Of a DNA stretch of 64,000 nt, positions 1 through 42,704 are shown piece after piece. The stretch covers positions 1,159,791-1,223,790 of the forward strand of contig NW_019091414.1 in the NCBI RefSeq assembly GCF_001949145.1. The letters are read 5' to 3'. The notes under the pieces are model-generated. The model was not told where the DNA came from. It worked only from the letters and a program-made list of their open reading frames with translations, and did not search any database. The position numbers and the translations under genes were made by a program. Position 1 is the stretch's first letter; each line of letters begins with the position of its first letter. Source of the stretch: Acanthaster planci (lineage: Eukaryota > Echinodermata > Asteroidea > Valvatida > Acanthasteridae).

Positions 1-523
1 TTCTGAAGATCTTCATTTGCTGTGAGTTGCTCTTAGACCTTTAAATCTTGAAAGAGCTACTTGAAAATATTTGTCTTGTTACCAGTTCCGAGCGTTCAAA
101 TGATAAAATCACCAAAGTTCAACACGGTACACCCATGGAACTTTACCACTCAAATAGAAGCGGCGTAACTGTTGGAACCGTAGGCTACACTATGTCCAGT
201 ATGGTCCAGAATTCTCACCTTTACAGGTTGGAGGTAGAGTTATGACCACTTTGCACTTCATGCAAATGCAGATGCAAAGCATTTTACATTTTAACCTTTG
301 ACAGTGACATCTGCCTGGTTGACATATTCAATTTTTGTGAATTCGCATTATGATACCTACATGGACAGTACCTTGAATAACTGATACTCATGTTTGTCTT
401 TGCACCAAGTATATAGCGAGTACCAACATGTACCTAGTATTTGCCTACAGGAAAGATGATTGAAGAGTTTTTACAATGCATTATAAGTTACAAATGACCA
501 ATCAGACTATGTTTTTGACTCAC
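1..523 (-). other. Intron of PPP1R16-like gene (partial)
   Basis: No exon with family similarity was found here. The open frames present are short and contain nothing recognisable. The segment is read as the intron that follows exon 6. Confidence 0.6.
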
Positions 524-29823
<29,300 letters not shown>

Positions 29824-32379
29824 GTTGCTTGGGAGGGTCCGTCCACTGCCAATCCTACAGATCTTCTAGAAGCCCACTGAATTCCCTCCGCAACAAATGG
29901 CCGATGAAATAACTTTCATAACAATGAAAAGTCCCGTTAACAACTTTTTTTCTTCGTCTCTTACTACAAACTGAGTGTTGTCAGAAAAGAGTAAAGTTAA
30001 CCACTATTTTTTTTCTTCTGCAACGACAAACCGCGTGTTGTCGGAAGAGAGAACAGACTGTCCCTCCGTCCTACTAGCCTCCCCGACTGCAAACTAACAC
30101 ACTTTGTGCATATTATTGTTTGCCTGGGTGGCTTCCTCTCCCTCACTTCCTCAGGAAGTTGGACTCATATGACCTTTGACCCAATGGCAAGATCCATTCT
30201 AATAGCAGGGGTGCACATCGGCGGTATCACCGGGAAGTTAAAGATGTCGGGTGAGCCCTGAAGTGTGCTCCAGTAACATGTCTTTACAGCTGCATCTACA
30301 AGAAAGCAAAAAAAAAAGGGGAAAAATAAAATCAAGGGGAAAAACCGACTTCAGAATTGATATAGTACAAGTTTTCCCAGCCAATTTTGGAAAAACGTGT
30401 AATTGTCTTAGTAACAGCAGCATTCATTTTCGAGCAGAACAGAACGAACATTCAAATCCCTGTTTCTCTTTAAAAAATAAAAATTCTGTTTCAATGAGAG
30501 AGCATTCAGTCGTATAAAGTCAGGGTTTAACTTCTTGATATTAAGCTGGTTAAGTATGTGGACATTCATATTTGCAAAAACTGAATGCATCTCTGCAATC
30601 CTACAATCATCTTGATTTGAATTCAATCTACATGTACTTTGAAAAAAACATATGCAGGCTATTTCACCTGTGTGTTATTTAAGGTATGCCTGGTCAAGAA
30701 TTGGAATTTTGTTTATGTGCTAACAGAAGTTACGGTACATGTATATTCCTAGAAGTGTTTAGTTGATGGGTTAAATGTTTCAATAGTCATTAATAAATAA
30801 ATCACTCATGTCGTCTTTGGAAACATACTGACTATTGTATGAATCATATTTAAAACACCGAGGCTGAGGGAACCTTCCTTCTTGTGTTACGTTTTTGCCA
30901 CAATCACCTCATACAGCGAAGTTAAAGTTCACACATGTACCTTCTTGCAATGGTTGAAAGGGGAGATACAGAAAAACCATAGAGACCTTAATTTGTGTAC
31001 AGTTTGTAATCCTTCATGAGTAACATTACATTTGTTATCAATGTGGTGTCATGATTAGCATAACGTATGATCAAACTGAACGTTTACTTTTGCAAATTTG
31101 AATCACAGAAAATGAAAATGAAAGCTCAATTCCGAAGAGTCACAGTAAAAGACATATTTTGGTGAATAAAAATGTACATTTGTTATAATTGGCAACAAAT
31201 ACCGGTACTTCAAACCGAAATCCCATATTTGTAACCACTTAAATGAAACGTAATGCACATTGATTTATTTGAAGGATGCAAAATTACGTTGAATGCTCGT
31301 CATTGCAAAAATGAAACCAGGTTTATGCTAAATTGAATTGTGCATTTTCCTAACTTGGCTGGGAAAATCTATATCAATGTTGAACTTAACCAAGCATAGA
31401 AGCTGCTGTTCATGTACAAGTACTGTAGTAAACTTGATGAATTTGAAAGTGAACAAGTTTTTCAGATCTACCAGGAATGATGACAAGTTTATTTCTGCTT
31501 TTTAGTTTGGGGTTTCACAGCAGACAATGACCTGTGAGTTTTTCCTGTTATGCACCTGTGTTTATATTTGTATCAGGTTTCGTTGGTAAAAGCTAAGGAA
31601 GCTTCATCTCTTCACAAATAAAAGTCAAAATACGACTAGGCTGTCATTACATAAGCTTCATAGATGGACTTTTTAAATTCTCCAAATTCAAAGTTCTTGT
31701 AACTACATGTACACTTGCACCTGATCTAACGCAGAACAATAAACATGACTCCCCTCCCCCCCAAAAAAAATAATCTGGAGAACTGACCAAGAAATCAACC
31801 TGGAAAAGATATGAAATACAGTACACCCCCAAAGAATTATTGTGTGTAATGATCAGAGTTCATTCTTGAATGGTGCGTGTGCACGTACATGTGTACACTT
31901 ACATGTGCATGTGCACATTTGTACACTTACATGTAGCATTTGAGTTATTATAAAACAGTGCCATACACAAAAATCTTATCAGTAATTTAGTTTCTTTTTT
32001 CCTTGAAACCGTTTGCTTCTCAAATAAAGCTGTCTGTCTATCCGCTGTCTCCTCTATGTAAATACCCATAATGCCGGTACCAGATAATACCAGATTTGGT
32101 CAAATTCTAAATAAAGCATTCAGATGTTTTAAATGCCAATCACAGTAAGCCAGAGCACATGCAGCACCATGTGGGGCCTGAGTCATGTAGGTACAGATCT
32201 AGTATGTTAGAGGTCAGTACAAGTACACGCACCGTAGACTAGAATTAAGAGGGCCATTGTAGGGAAGGCAGCACCCTTATTATGTACAAGTTTAAAAGTT
32301 ATTAAAACAACATTTATATCATGCCAAAACCTACATGTACATGTACATGTAGTCCATACAGATGAAGGTAGTAATAATA

Positions 32380-32547
32380 CGGCCGTTTCACAATAGGGCG
32401 CCTCCAAGAGTTTGCAACGTGTTGGCCAATCTCAATGCGCGAAAGTTGTCGACCTAATGCGCGTTTAGAAAAGGTCGACAAATTTCTAGCATTGTGATTG
32501 GCCAATGCATTGCAAAATCCTGGAGGCGCCCTATTCTGAAACGGCCG
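32380..32547. mobile_element. Palindromic foldback MITE, copy A
   Basis: The whole 168-bp element is a near-perfect palindrome. It starts CGGCCGTTTCACAATAGGGC and ends with the reverse complement of almost the same sequence. Both halves carry GGCGCCTCCA, TTGGCCAAT and GTCGACC. It is homologous to 48110-48276. It has no coding capacity, but because it is a palindrome both strands translate to similar short peptides (ANHNARNLST...). Confidence 0.9.
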
Positions 32548-35500
32548 AATTGCAACTTACTTACAGTGCATGTACATACATGTATGCTTACATGCTACCC
32601 AATGTGCATTATTAATGATGTCAGACTGNGAACAGTGTACTCTGTCCGACTTCAGGAGACTGAAGTGCATGTACTTCCTAAAACAAGCAATTTACAAACA
32701 TGTCTTACCCAGGCCTAAACGCACATTTCTTGTTACCGGTATATAATTGCCCGAATGCAAACTCATTCTGAAAGTGATGTAGCAACTGTCAATATTGGGA
32801 GCTTCCTCATAAACATGTAGACTTTATCCATTACAACATACAACTTGACCCTTGTATTCCATCTCCTTGGTCCATTAACTTGTCTTGAGAACAAATGACT
32901 ATCTTTACTAGATGACCAGTGGTTGCTTAATGAGTCAGAGGTCTCTAAAATGGCATCCTGAATTGAGAACACCATCACGGTGCACCGGTTCTTTTGAGTT
33001 GTGAACAAATAAAACAGTCAAGGGCACAACGTACAGTACATGAATGTGAACACAGAAAACATACCAGACAAGGTACCGGCTACGATCTGGAAATAGCCAA
33101 AACAAAAAACAGTAAAAGCACACTGCCAGGACAAGAACAGTTGAATAATTCAGACTGACTCAAATGGCAACCCAATATTCACGTACATGTACCTGTACAT
33201 GTACATATAGCAACCTGATAATTTTGGTAAAATGATGTAATTTACTAACAGGTTCTCCATTTTACTAATTGGTCTGTGAGTACATGTACATGAGGTTCAG
33301 CTCCATACCCGGTACCTGTCCATGATTCATCAGCAAATGTTACCACTCAATAAAGTAACTTGACGGAGCAGTTACCGGTACATGTAACAAACTGATCTCT
33401 GAAATACTGTACATATACATAGTGTACACAACATTATGGCATTTGTATGGTACAGGTGCATATGCACAGTACATGTACATGTAATTGTCAATATCAAAAT
33501 GCACCATTTGATACTGTAAAATAAAAGACTAGGAAAACTTTGCATTTATTACCACCAAATTGACAAAAAAACCATGAACTGCAGTGTACGAAAAACAAGC
33601 AAGTCACTTTTCCAGTGTGCCACTGGCTGCACACATGTATGTACAATGTGAACATCCACAGTTCATGGACACACGAGCCCAATCATGGCCTCTCTACTTC
33701 CACAAAGACTAAAGTCACAAATGTTCATGGCTTTGAAGATCTGAAGCTAAATTTGAAAGGAAAAAAATTCTTCCATACCTGTAATCAATTTAAAACATTA
33801 CAACAGCTTCCATCCAAAATTTGGAGTTCGACATTGAGAACAAAGTGGGAAAGACAGAAGGAACACAACTTTTTGGTGCGTATAATTCCATCACTGTGAG
33901 AACAGAATTCAATTTTCTGGATCTAACCACGTTATATTTTCTTCCTATTCAGTTTTGCCTTACTGCACCCAACAGCTGAGCAGTTTTTTATGGCTGATCA
34001 GTGGGGCATGACAACTTTTCTCTTGTATCCTTGCAGACCAATACACATAAAGAAAAGGTGAAGGCAAGCCCTTGAAGGTTTACACCAACTGCATGTACAT
34101 GTACACGTACACGTACCTTGCCTTTGGCTTAACAATACTACAAAGGATTTGGCCTATGGTGTCCGAGGTCTACTTGTATACTCAATGTCTGTGGTCTGAA
34201 TTGTTAAGAAAGCGAAAGTGCAATTCATAACAAAATGGATGTGCTTCCCCGTTTAGTTCAATCATGCTATCGATGTACATACATGCACATGTAAGCAGGC
34301 CTACAGTATGGTACATGTACCATAAATGTACATGTATACACGTATATGCACAATTACAGAGTAGGACACGCCCAAATCTGTCTCAACAAATCCAATGCAT
34401 ACTGTTAATGTGCATGAACATGCAATGAACTTATGTACATTACTGAACAATGAATCCATAACTGCAATGCCATAACACTAAGGCATAACCATAAGAAAAC
34501 AGAAAAGAAAAAACAAACACACTAACACAAAAAACACAAGTAAGAGAACAAGAAATTTAAAAACTGTAAAACAAACACATAAAATACACAAAGAAAACCA
34601 ACACCCACAAATGGAAAAATCATTGACGTGCATAAGCAGTAGGTACAGTGCTGAATTTCACCACATCTAGGAAGGGTCCTAGTCCCTCCCTCCCCCATTG
34701 GCAAAGGATCCTTAGGTTTTCACTTTGATCCTTCTATTAACTCTGCTGCTTATGCAAACTACATTTCCTGTAAATGAAATGAACTACATGTAATTTCCGT
34801 GTGCCAGGATGTTTTCAATTCAATAAAATCATAGCCTGACTGCTGAAAATATCCCTACCCCCCACAAATTCTGTATCTTGATAAATATTGCAACACATTT
34901 TCTAGTTTGAATAGTTAATCTGATAGTTGCATACAAGTGTAGGCCTACATGTACATGCACCGTACCGGTAAATGTACACTGCAAAATTTGTTAAAACTGT
35001 TGATGACACATGTGCTGTATGTCGTTCATGGTACATGTATTTTAAACACTTCAGGGGACAAATGGCACAAAAAGCAGTGGGCCAAATCACTGGAAATGGA
35101 AATAGGAAATTCATCCCTGCTTCTTACTTTTTCATGACGCAAGTGTAGTCCGGACAGTGAGTAGTCAGAAAAACAAATATTGTTCTGATTTTTCCAGGAA
35201 TTACTGGTACACTGTACTACTGGTACTTTCAAAAATTTCTCAAGGGGGGGGGTTGACCATCAGGAGGACTTATCATTCCTGAAACATGAGATCAAGGCAG
35301 TTATTTACCAATTAAATTTCACACTTAATTAGGTACATGTACCTCTGCATAAGGCATTGTTTGTCCACCTGTTGTTAACACATCCCACCTCTGTACAGTG
35401 TACATGTTCATGTACCTGGGGACCTTATCAGCACACATGATGTACATGTACATGTACATGATAAATACAGTGACAACAGCTGGCATGCATGGCAAGCAGA

Positions 35501-37578
35501 GATCACAGGTGGATGGCTGGGTTTGCATGGATCATCACCTCCCTGAATGTGAGTCACCTCAGCCCAAGGTGTTGTTTTGGTTCACAATTTAGGAAAGTTT
35601 TAATAAATTCTTGCACGCCTTGAGTACAGGTCATTTATGGATGACCTGCAAAAGATCCCCCAGTCATTAATGCATATATCATCCTTCCCACACAATGTAC
35701 ATATGCATGTTGGTCTAGGGTCATGTAATTCTTGGTGTGTTATGAATCTCAGAAAAACATATCCCAATTTCTACTTTCTCTTCTTAAATTTCAAAACATG
35801 ACATACAGAGAGTGAACAGTGTCAATATTAAAGTTAAAAAAATTCTTCACCACCGTCAGCTTTCAATCTGGCATTTATGATAGACGAATGTTGCATCATT
35901 TAGAGTCAAGTTCAGTTTCTACACGCTGAGTGAACTGGTATAAATAAAGGAGCGTGCAACGATGATATCACGTAAGATTTGTGTCATAGAATTTGTGAAG
36001 TAATCTGCCCATGACATCGGCAGGACCGATGTACATGTACATTGAATAATGATATCATTACTCTGTCTGCTGCACTTGGCTATGAGCTAGTCTAGAGTCA
36101 TAGTGACAGTACAATGACGCTGTGGGAATCACATCAAATAAGGCGCACCTGTAGGTTACATTTATGTTCAGAATTATAACTGCTGTCCTTATATCTTGCA
36201 TTTCGTAGGTACATGTAACATGACCCATGCTGGGAAAATTGGACGTGCGTGCACTCTATGCTGGATGTAAACGGCATCCAAAATGGAGCCTTGGCCAGTT
36301 GAAATTCAGTATTAGGTTATCATCATTCTGATTAGAATCAAGGGTGGTGAGGGTAACTTACATCTGCGTGGGTTTTTCCACTTCTTTATATATCAAACAT
36401 GAATTCAGGAACTAAATTATTTAGAACATGTTACTAGACTGAGAAGAGGGGGGCACAACAAACATGAAATCCATTAAAATATTAAATATCAATCAGCTAC
36501 TTTACAGCATATCATTTTTCTTGTCAGCTTAACGAGCTGCACTGATTTATTATGCTAATACGTGTATGTGAGACATCATCATTTGTCGGGAGCCATGTCA
36601 GATTGAGGTGAAATTGACTCTACAAGCGCCACGTGTACATTAGCAAACTGTGTATTTGTACACATTCAAGAAGTCTGTGCACAGCATCAAAATTGTTTTA
36701 CTATTTGCTTAGAAGTCAGTAGAACTGTGCCAATGGATATGGTGACACATTTTGCCCAGAAAAATGTACTTATAAGAGAGAATAAAAAAGTACTCTCAGC
36801 ACAAAATTTTCAACATGAAAAATCTGACCAGACCTGAATACCGGCATCTGGGAGGGTGAAAGTGAAACCTGAAAAATAATTTGACTTGACCTTAGCAGCT
36901 GTCCCCAGACATCCAAAGATTAGTGAGACATTCACGGTGGCTCAAATATTTTTGATTGCAAAAAGACTGTAATGCTAAACCTATCACACAGGACACACTG
37001 TACCTACCAGTGCTTGTCCATACATAAGGCTCTTGGGAACCTTGAATTCTGGAAGAAGTTCGCAAGAATTCCCTTAAATGCTTTTAAAAGTACATGTATT
37101 AGAGTCCAGTTGTCCAAAGACAACAAATACCTGTATAGGACATTTTGGGGGATGCCTGAACATTTTGCCTAGCGGTTTTGGCTAGCCTAAAATGCACGCC
37201 TGTATATTCAATTTGATTGTCCACAAAACTTAGGCAGTTCAGTTGAGTGAAATCTGCTGAGTGGGTAACTAATGCGGATGAGGCAGCATCATGTCACAGT
37301 AGAATTATCTAAAAATTGTAAAGGTGAAATGAATAGAGTAAACATTTTTCTGTGAAGCTGAGATTACAGAAAGTGTCTCAGGGAGTAGGCCAAGACCATA
37401 CAATTCAAGCTAACGGTACGTAAATTTCCCATTTTCTAGTGGCTGAGCATAGAGGCTCTAATCCTTGCAATGCATCCCTCTGTGACTTTGTTGAAAATAA
37501 TTTTATATACAGATGGTGGGATGCCACTTATCTTTCTGTTCAGTTACCTATTAGCCGTTTAAAATCAATAACATTATC

Positions 37579-38270
37579 TAAAATGTCAAATTTAGCAGGG
37601 AAAATATTGAGGTATTCACATAGAAACCACTGAATTTTTCAGACCAATCTCATAGGATTTGTGCACAAGGAGTTAAGTTGCATCTGTACCTGTACATGTA
37701 TGTATGAGGAACCCTTTCCCATTTTCTTCAACAAAAATGCAGTATTAACCTTTATTTTAAGAAGTTAAATCTGACATTTAGTGACTTATCAATATGGCTC
37801 TGAAGGGAAGTAAAGTCCAAAACTGCACAAGGTCTCAATCTTTGGGAGTCAGGTTGGTGTAGTGGTTCTTTCCTCACCTTCCAACTCTGCGGTCTGGGTT
37901 TAATTCCAGGCTCAGTTCACACGTGGATTGGGTTTTCAGTCCCTACCTGACTCTGTGGGTTTTACCCAGAAGATTCCTCTGCGGTTTTCCTCCCACCTCT
38001 AAAACTGTTACTTATTCTCATTTCAACATGCCTGATTCTTCAAGTATATGACATTGGCATCCGATGCCTAAATGAAAATAAAATTTACTTGTCATCATCT
38101 CTGGCATACTACAGTGACCCCCCCCAAAAAAAAAACATTGGGGAGAGTTTATACACAGACACCACTTGAGTGATTTGCCATCCTGTGCACAAACCCTATG
38201 AGACTGGTCTGAAAAATTCTGTTTAAGTAAATGCTTCAATATTTTCCCTGCTACACTTGACTTTTTAGGA
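37579..38270. mobile_element. Large inverted-repeat element with ~90-bp arms around a SINE
   Basis: The left arm 37579-37668 and the reverse complement of the right arm 38181-38270 share AGCAGGGAAAATATTGA, GAATTTTTCAGACCA.TCTC and TTTGTGCACA. A related single arm lies at 49741-49855. The interior contains a tRNA-derived SINE that probably inserted later. Confidence 0.75.
37841..38012 (+). mobile_element. tRNA-derived SINE, plus strand
   Basis: The A-box-like TTGGTGTAGTGG (37854-37865) and B-box-like GGGTTTAATTCC (37896-37907) have the spacing of an internal RNA polymerase III promoter. The body (GGATTGGGTTTTCAGTCCCT, then GCGGTTTTCCTCC) is shared with the copies at 19.7 kb and, in part, 60.2 kb. 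It does not form a normal tRNA, so it is a SINE and not a tRNA gene. Confidence 0.8.
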
Positions 38271-40439
38271 CATGCTACCACAACACAAAATTCATGACGT
38301 CTGTCATACAAAATTAGTGTCTGACACTGATGAATAATTGTCCTGAACTTTTGCCATAAATTTTTTTTTTAATCCAACAAAAGTGTGAAGTATTTCTGAG
38401 TGGAGGTCTGGCTGAAATAATGTCAAACCTAAAAAGAGGTAACAAAAAAAAATCATCTTTCTGCCGTCTTCCGACCTATCGCACCACCAACTAGTCTCCT
38501 AGCAAACTGGGTGAATGAACAGTGTTCTAATACGTTAGAATAGAACTTACAACGAGTCTCAGTCTCACCAAGCTTGCTAAGAGAGGCGCTAACTCCACGC
38601 TCTCAATCTCACGCAAAATGGACTCGGAGCCTATGCACTGAGTGAGTCTGACACTAAACCGTCGTAACGAACGAGAACGTCTCCCGATATTAATACATGA
38701 AAATGACTAAAATGTAACAAATCACAACAAAGGGTATTTATTTACAGTGAGTTCATTTCCTAGAATTTTAACATGTTTAAGGACCCGAAAATGTTCATTA
38801 GCTTATGTTTTTACTTACCGTTTTCGTCCTCCCCACACACGGAACTGGAACGCAGCTGGAACTTCTACTAAGTCTGGTGCATCACAGTTGTCCGACTTTT
38901 TCTACTTTTTTGCCGATGAGGTCAAGGAGCCAGACACGACAAAACCGCCCTCGGCAGGACCATTCTTGTAAGGGGAGGTCAATTTATAGATAGCGAGGGG
39001 ACACAAACATTTAAATATTCAAAGTGTAATTGTTTTCATGTATTGACACAAAATATATTTTATCTTACAATAACGAAGCATGATCAACGAGTCACTGATA
39101 CTCCATGATGTCTACCCAGTGGCGGATAAAAAGAGTTACGTGCATGTAATTTAAGCAAACACCTATTAATTAGTTTATTGAACACTCCAAAAAGTTTAGA
39201 TCGAGAGAGGGCGATATTACCTATTCCCCGGTTGCCTCAAGTTTTAGGATTTGCAAATAGAAAGGGGTTCAAACATGTAAGCCATCCTAAAACAAACAAG
39301 AACAAAAGGAACATTTTATAGATACAAAGGAGCCAGGCATTATTATAAAAAGCTATTGCTTTATTTGCATAGGCCTCTGTATAGCAGACTGGTGCTCAGG
39401 AAAGCATTGACTTAAGACTGATGTTTAGAGCTACTTTTTCATTGCACTATGTATTATTAGTTTAGCTAACACGGACAACTAAAACTTTTTTAAACAATGT
39501 GATACTTTGAAAAATCCCAAACTGCCAGTTAGAAACAAACATAATGTTTGTATGTTTAATTTACTGTTGCTGAATTTCAATAAAAAATATTTATTTTAAC
39601 AATTAAATAATGGTAAACTAAATGATAAAATACAAACATTTACCAAATATACAAAAAGGAAAAATCACTTGGCATAAATTCACATCCAGTCCTAATTCAA
39701 GCTGTTATAACACTGAACAAGCAACACCTTTATGAGTTATCGTTGACAGATGGGTTCAGTTCTCAAATGCTACCATGACAACAAAAAAGACAGGTCTAGT
39801 TCTGGCACCTTTGTCTACTTAAAAATTGCAATAATGAACTTCAAGAAATTATATACCTAACAACAGAAAAGTATTGCATTTCAGAAAAGAAACGATAACA
39901 ATTTCGAAAAAAGAAATTCCTTTGAACATGAACACCAATTGCACACATGCAATGAACAAAGCAGAACACACACAACATGTGTGTGTGTTTGATTGTTTGA
40001 TGCAATGCAAAAAAGGTCCTTAACTGATAACAGACACATTATTTTCCATGAATGTTTAATCCATGCCATGTTGGAGATGGGATTTGTTGCCAATGGAAAC
40101 AGAAGCCATAGCTCAACAAAGCAGATTTTTGACATGACCTGATATCACATATGGCGGCTTTTATAACATATTGAGAGAGATCATCAACTGAGTGACCGTC
40201 ATTGGTTATGACACTGAACTGTGACCAGAGTTATGCAATAAATGTTCCTGGTTTACAATATACATGTAAGAAGAGGTTAATGATCAGCTTTGAAATGGAT
40301 TGCAAGGGGAAGTTGTTTGGGAGGGTGGAAATGTATTTTAAACCTTGCTCTTCCAACCGGTAACATGCATTACAATGATGTTGGCGAACTCATTTGTCAA
40401 CCATTAGCCTTTGTGAAGTATGGTGGAGACACTACGAGC

Positions 40440-40483
40440 AGGAGGGCGCTATTTGAAGTGGGAAACCAAACAGCGCCCTCTAC
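40440..40483. repeat. Short inverted repeat GGAGGGCGCT...
   Basis: GGAGGGCGCTATTTG and the reverse complement of CAAACAGCGCCCTCT form a stem of about 15 bp (13 matches) around a short loop. It may be a remnant of a small foldback element. Confidence 0.6.
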
Positions 40484-42501
40484 AGTGTCTGCCACACCTC
40501 AATTAGACTTAAAGTAAGAGCATGAACCACCAATCATCGGTGGGCAAATGATAGCACAGCACTTTTGCTTTGACTTGATAGTGAAGGGCAGATTTTGAGA
40601 GGTCATCTTGCCAATAAATGAAATTCAAAGTGCACCACCAGACCAAAAGTTAACAGCGTTAAAAAAATCATTCATGAAGATAATGGAAGACAATTAGAAG
40701 CCTGAGAAACATGCAGCAGCAAATTAAAGCCACAGGTACCAATGAAAATATTTGGAAGTCAAGGTTGGAAGACATAAGTGTTAGCAACCAGCACCTAAGT
40801 ATGCCAAGGCTGGGAAGGTAGGAATTAAGAGCCGCTTTCATTCAATGCACCAGAAATAGTTTCAAACACTTTAATGAAATGTACCTGTACCACCTGGTCT
40901 TATACAACTTAAATTCATTTGGAGTTTGACTGATTTCTATTGATTATTAAATCTATTAGTTAAAATCACTGACACAATTGCAGGTCCTGTAGGCCTTACT
41001 GTTAAGTTCATTCAAATTGTCAGATTATCGGTCTTTGTGCTTTTATAACATTTCTATCTGCATATGTATTTGGTTAATGCCCACTGGTTAAATAAATTGA
41101 AAAGCTACATGCAAGATTGCCTAGCAGGCAGGATTCAAACTCTCTATTCACATCAGTGGAGTTTAAATGCTAGTCATACATTTGACCATGCACATGTGCA
41201 TGGACTGTACATGTAGATACATATATCTGTTAATCCTTAGCCTATGATACATGTACATTTATTTTCCTCACATCAGGACTTTGACAAAACAGTTATTCTT
41301 TGATCGGTTTGAGCCAAATATAGTTCTGAATTATTCCCATGCTTAAGTTCCACATTCTGAAGGAACTAGCATGGTACAGTACCACTACTAATTATACAAT
41401 TTTCCGTTTTGGTAGGGTAATCTGGCTCAAAATGTTTAAATGAAATTATTTTCCTATTATTTTCACATTAATCGATCCCATGACACTTCCTGTCCTAGTG
41501 GAGTAATACACAGTATTCAAATATTTCAACTGTTTTAAACAACAATGTTTGGCTAAAATTCTGTTTCTTGCAATTTAATTCTGTAATATTACTAAGAATA
41601 ATTTATAAAAAGGTTTTATAAAAAACATCATTAATATGCCTCTTATAAATACATGTAGGTCTGGCATTATCACCCATCCATGCAGCTTACCAAGAAAATG
41701 ATTGACAAGCAAGAGATTTATTTGGGGCAAATTTTTTGCTTGACAATATTTTTGCTTAAAATATATTGAATGAGAAATTAGAAAGGGACCTCTTTAAATA
41801 AAAGCTAAAACAAAACAAAAACCTGTGTGGTTTGTCAAATCATTTGTTAGTATCTACATCAACAATATTCAGAATTCCTTCTACTGGGCTGTGTACAAAT
41901 AGGTATCATTTAGTCTCGCACAAATCTTCATTTTTTGCCCTTGAAGTACAGGTCACTTCTAAGAACTTTTTGCATTCCACTGGGAGTAACCAGACAGTCT
42001 GTTTTCAGATTTCTGGACATGTCCTTTGTCCCTTTGCTCATTATGCTCGAAAAAAGTTTACCCCTACAAGTTTCGCATTTTGGGGTTCCTTCTTCTGCAT
42101 AAACTGAAACAAAGTTTCTTGAAAAGTGCAGGGTTGCAAAGGCTGGTTGCCACAGTTTGTAAAGGGTAAATATCAACAAACTCAGGCTATCACTCGTAGC
42201 AAAGAATTAGCTGGGAACTAGTCAAAAGAAATGCATGTTGAATGGCATTCTGGCTGGTAACTTGCTTTGCAAAGCAGCAAATATTTGTTCTTAGCAGGGG
42301 GTCAATTTCATCTAAAGAAGTTGCTAAGATATCAGTGAAGTTAATATGCCATGCACTCTTGTGACCGGTCTCTGACTGTGCTTTGCTTAGTACTACATTC
42401 TGCTGAGCTAGTTGGATGAAATTGGGTCCAGTTCTGTTCAATTGGCCTCTGGTATTAACATACATGTAGGTTAATTGTGTGCATGGTACACATATATGCG
42501 A

Positions 42502-42704
42502 GTTGTTAACACCGTGCCGGATGACGCTGGGTTGTTAACACCATGCCGGATGGTGCAGGGTTGTTAATACCATGCCGGATGGTGCAGGGCTGCTAACACC
42601 ATGCCGGATGGTGCAGGGTTGCTAACACCATGCCGGATGGTGCAGGGTTGTTAACACCATGCCAGATGGTGCAGGGTTGTTAACACCATGCCGGATGGTG
42701 CAGG
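42502..42704. repeat. Minisatellite, exactly 7 x 29 bp
   Basis: There are seven consecutive 29-bp units of the form GTTGTTAACACCATGCCGGA + TGGTGCAGG, with few substitutions. Each unit except the first holds the inverted repeat CACCAT-GCCGG-ATGGTG (one unit has GCCAG in the loop). The array length is an exact multiple of the unit. Confidence 0.97.

Noticed and set aside
42505-42704. CRISPR-like array
   Set aside because: The units are contiguous 29-bp repeats without spacers in a eukaryotic genome, so this is a minisatellite.
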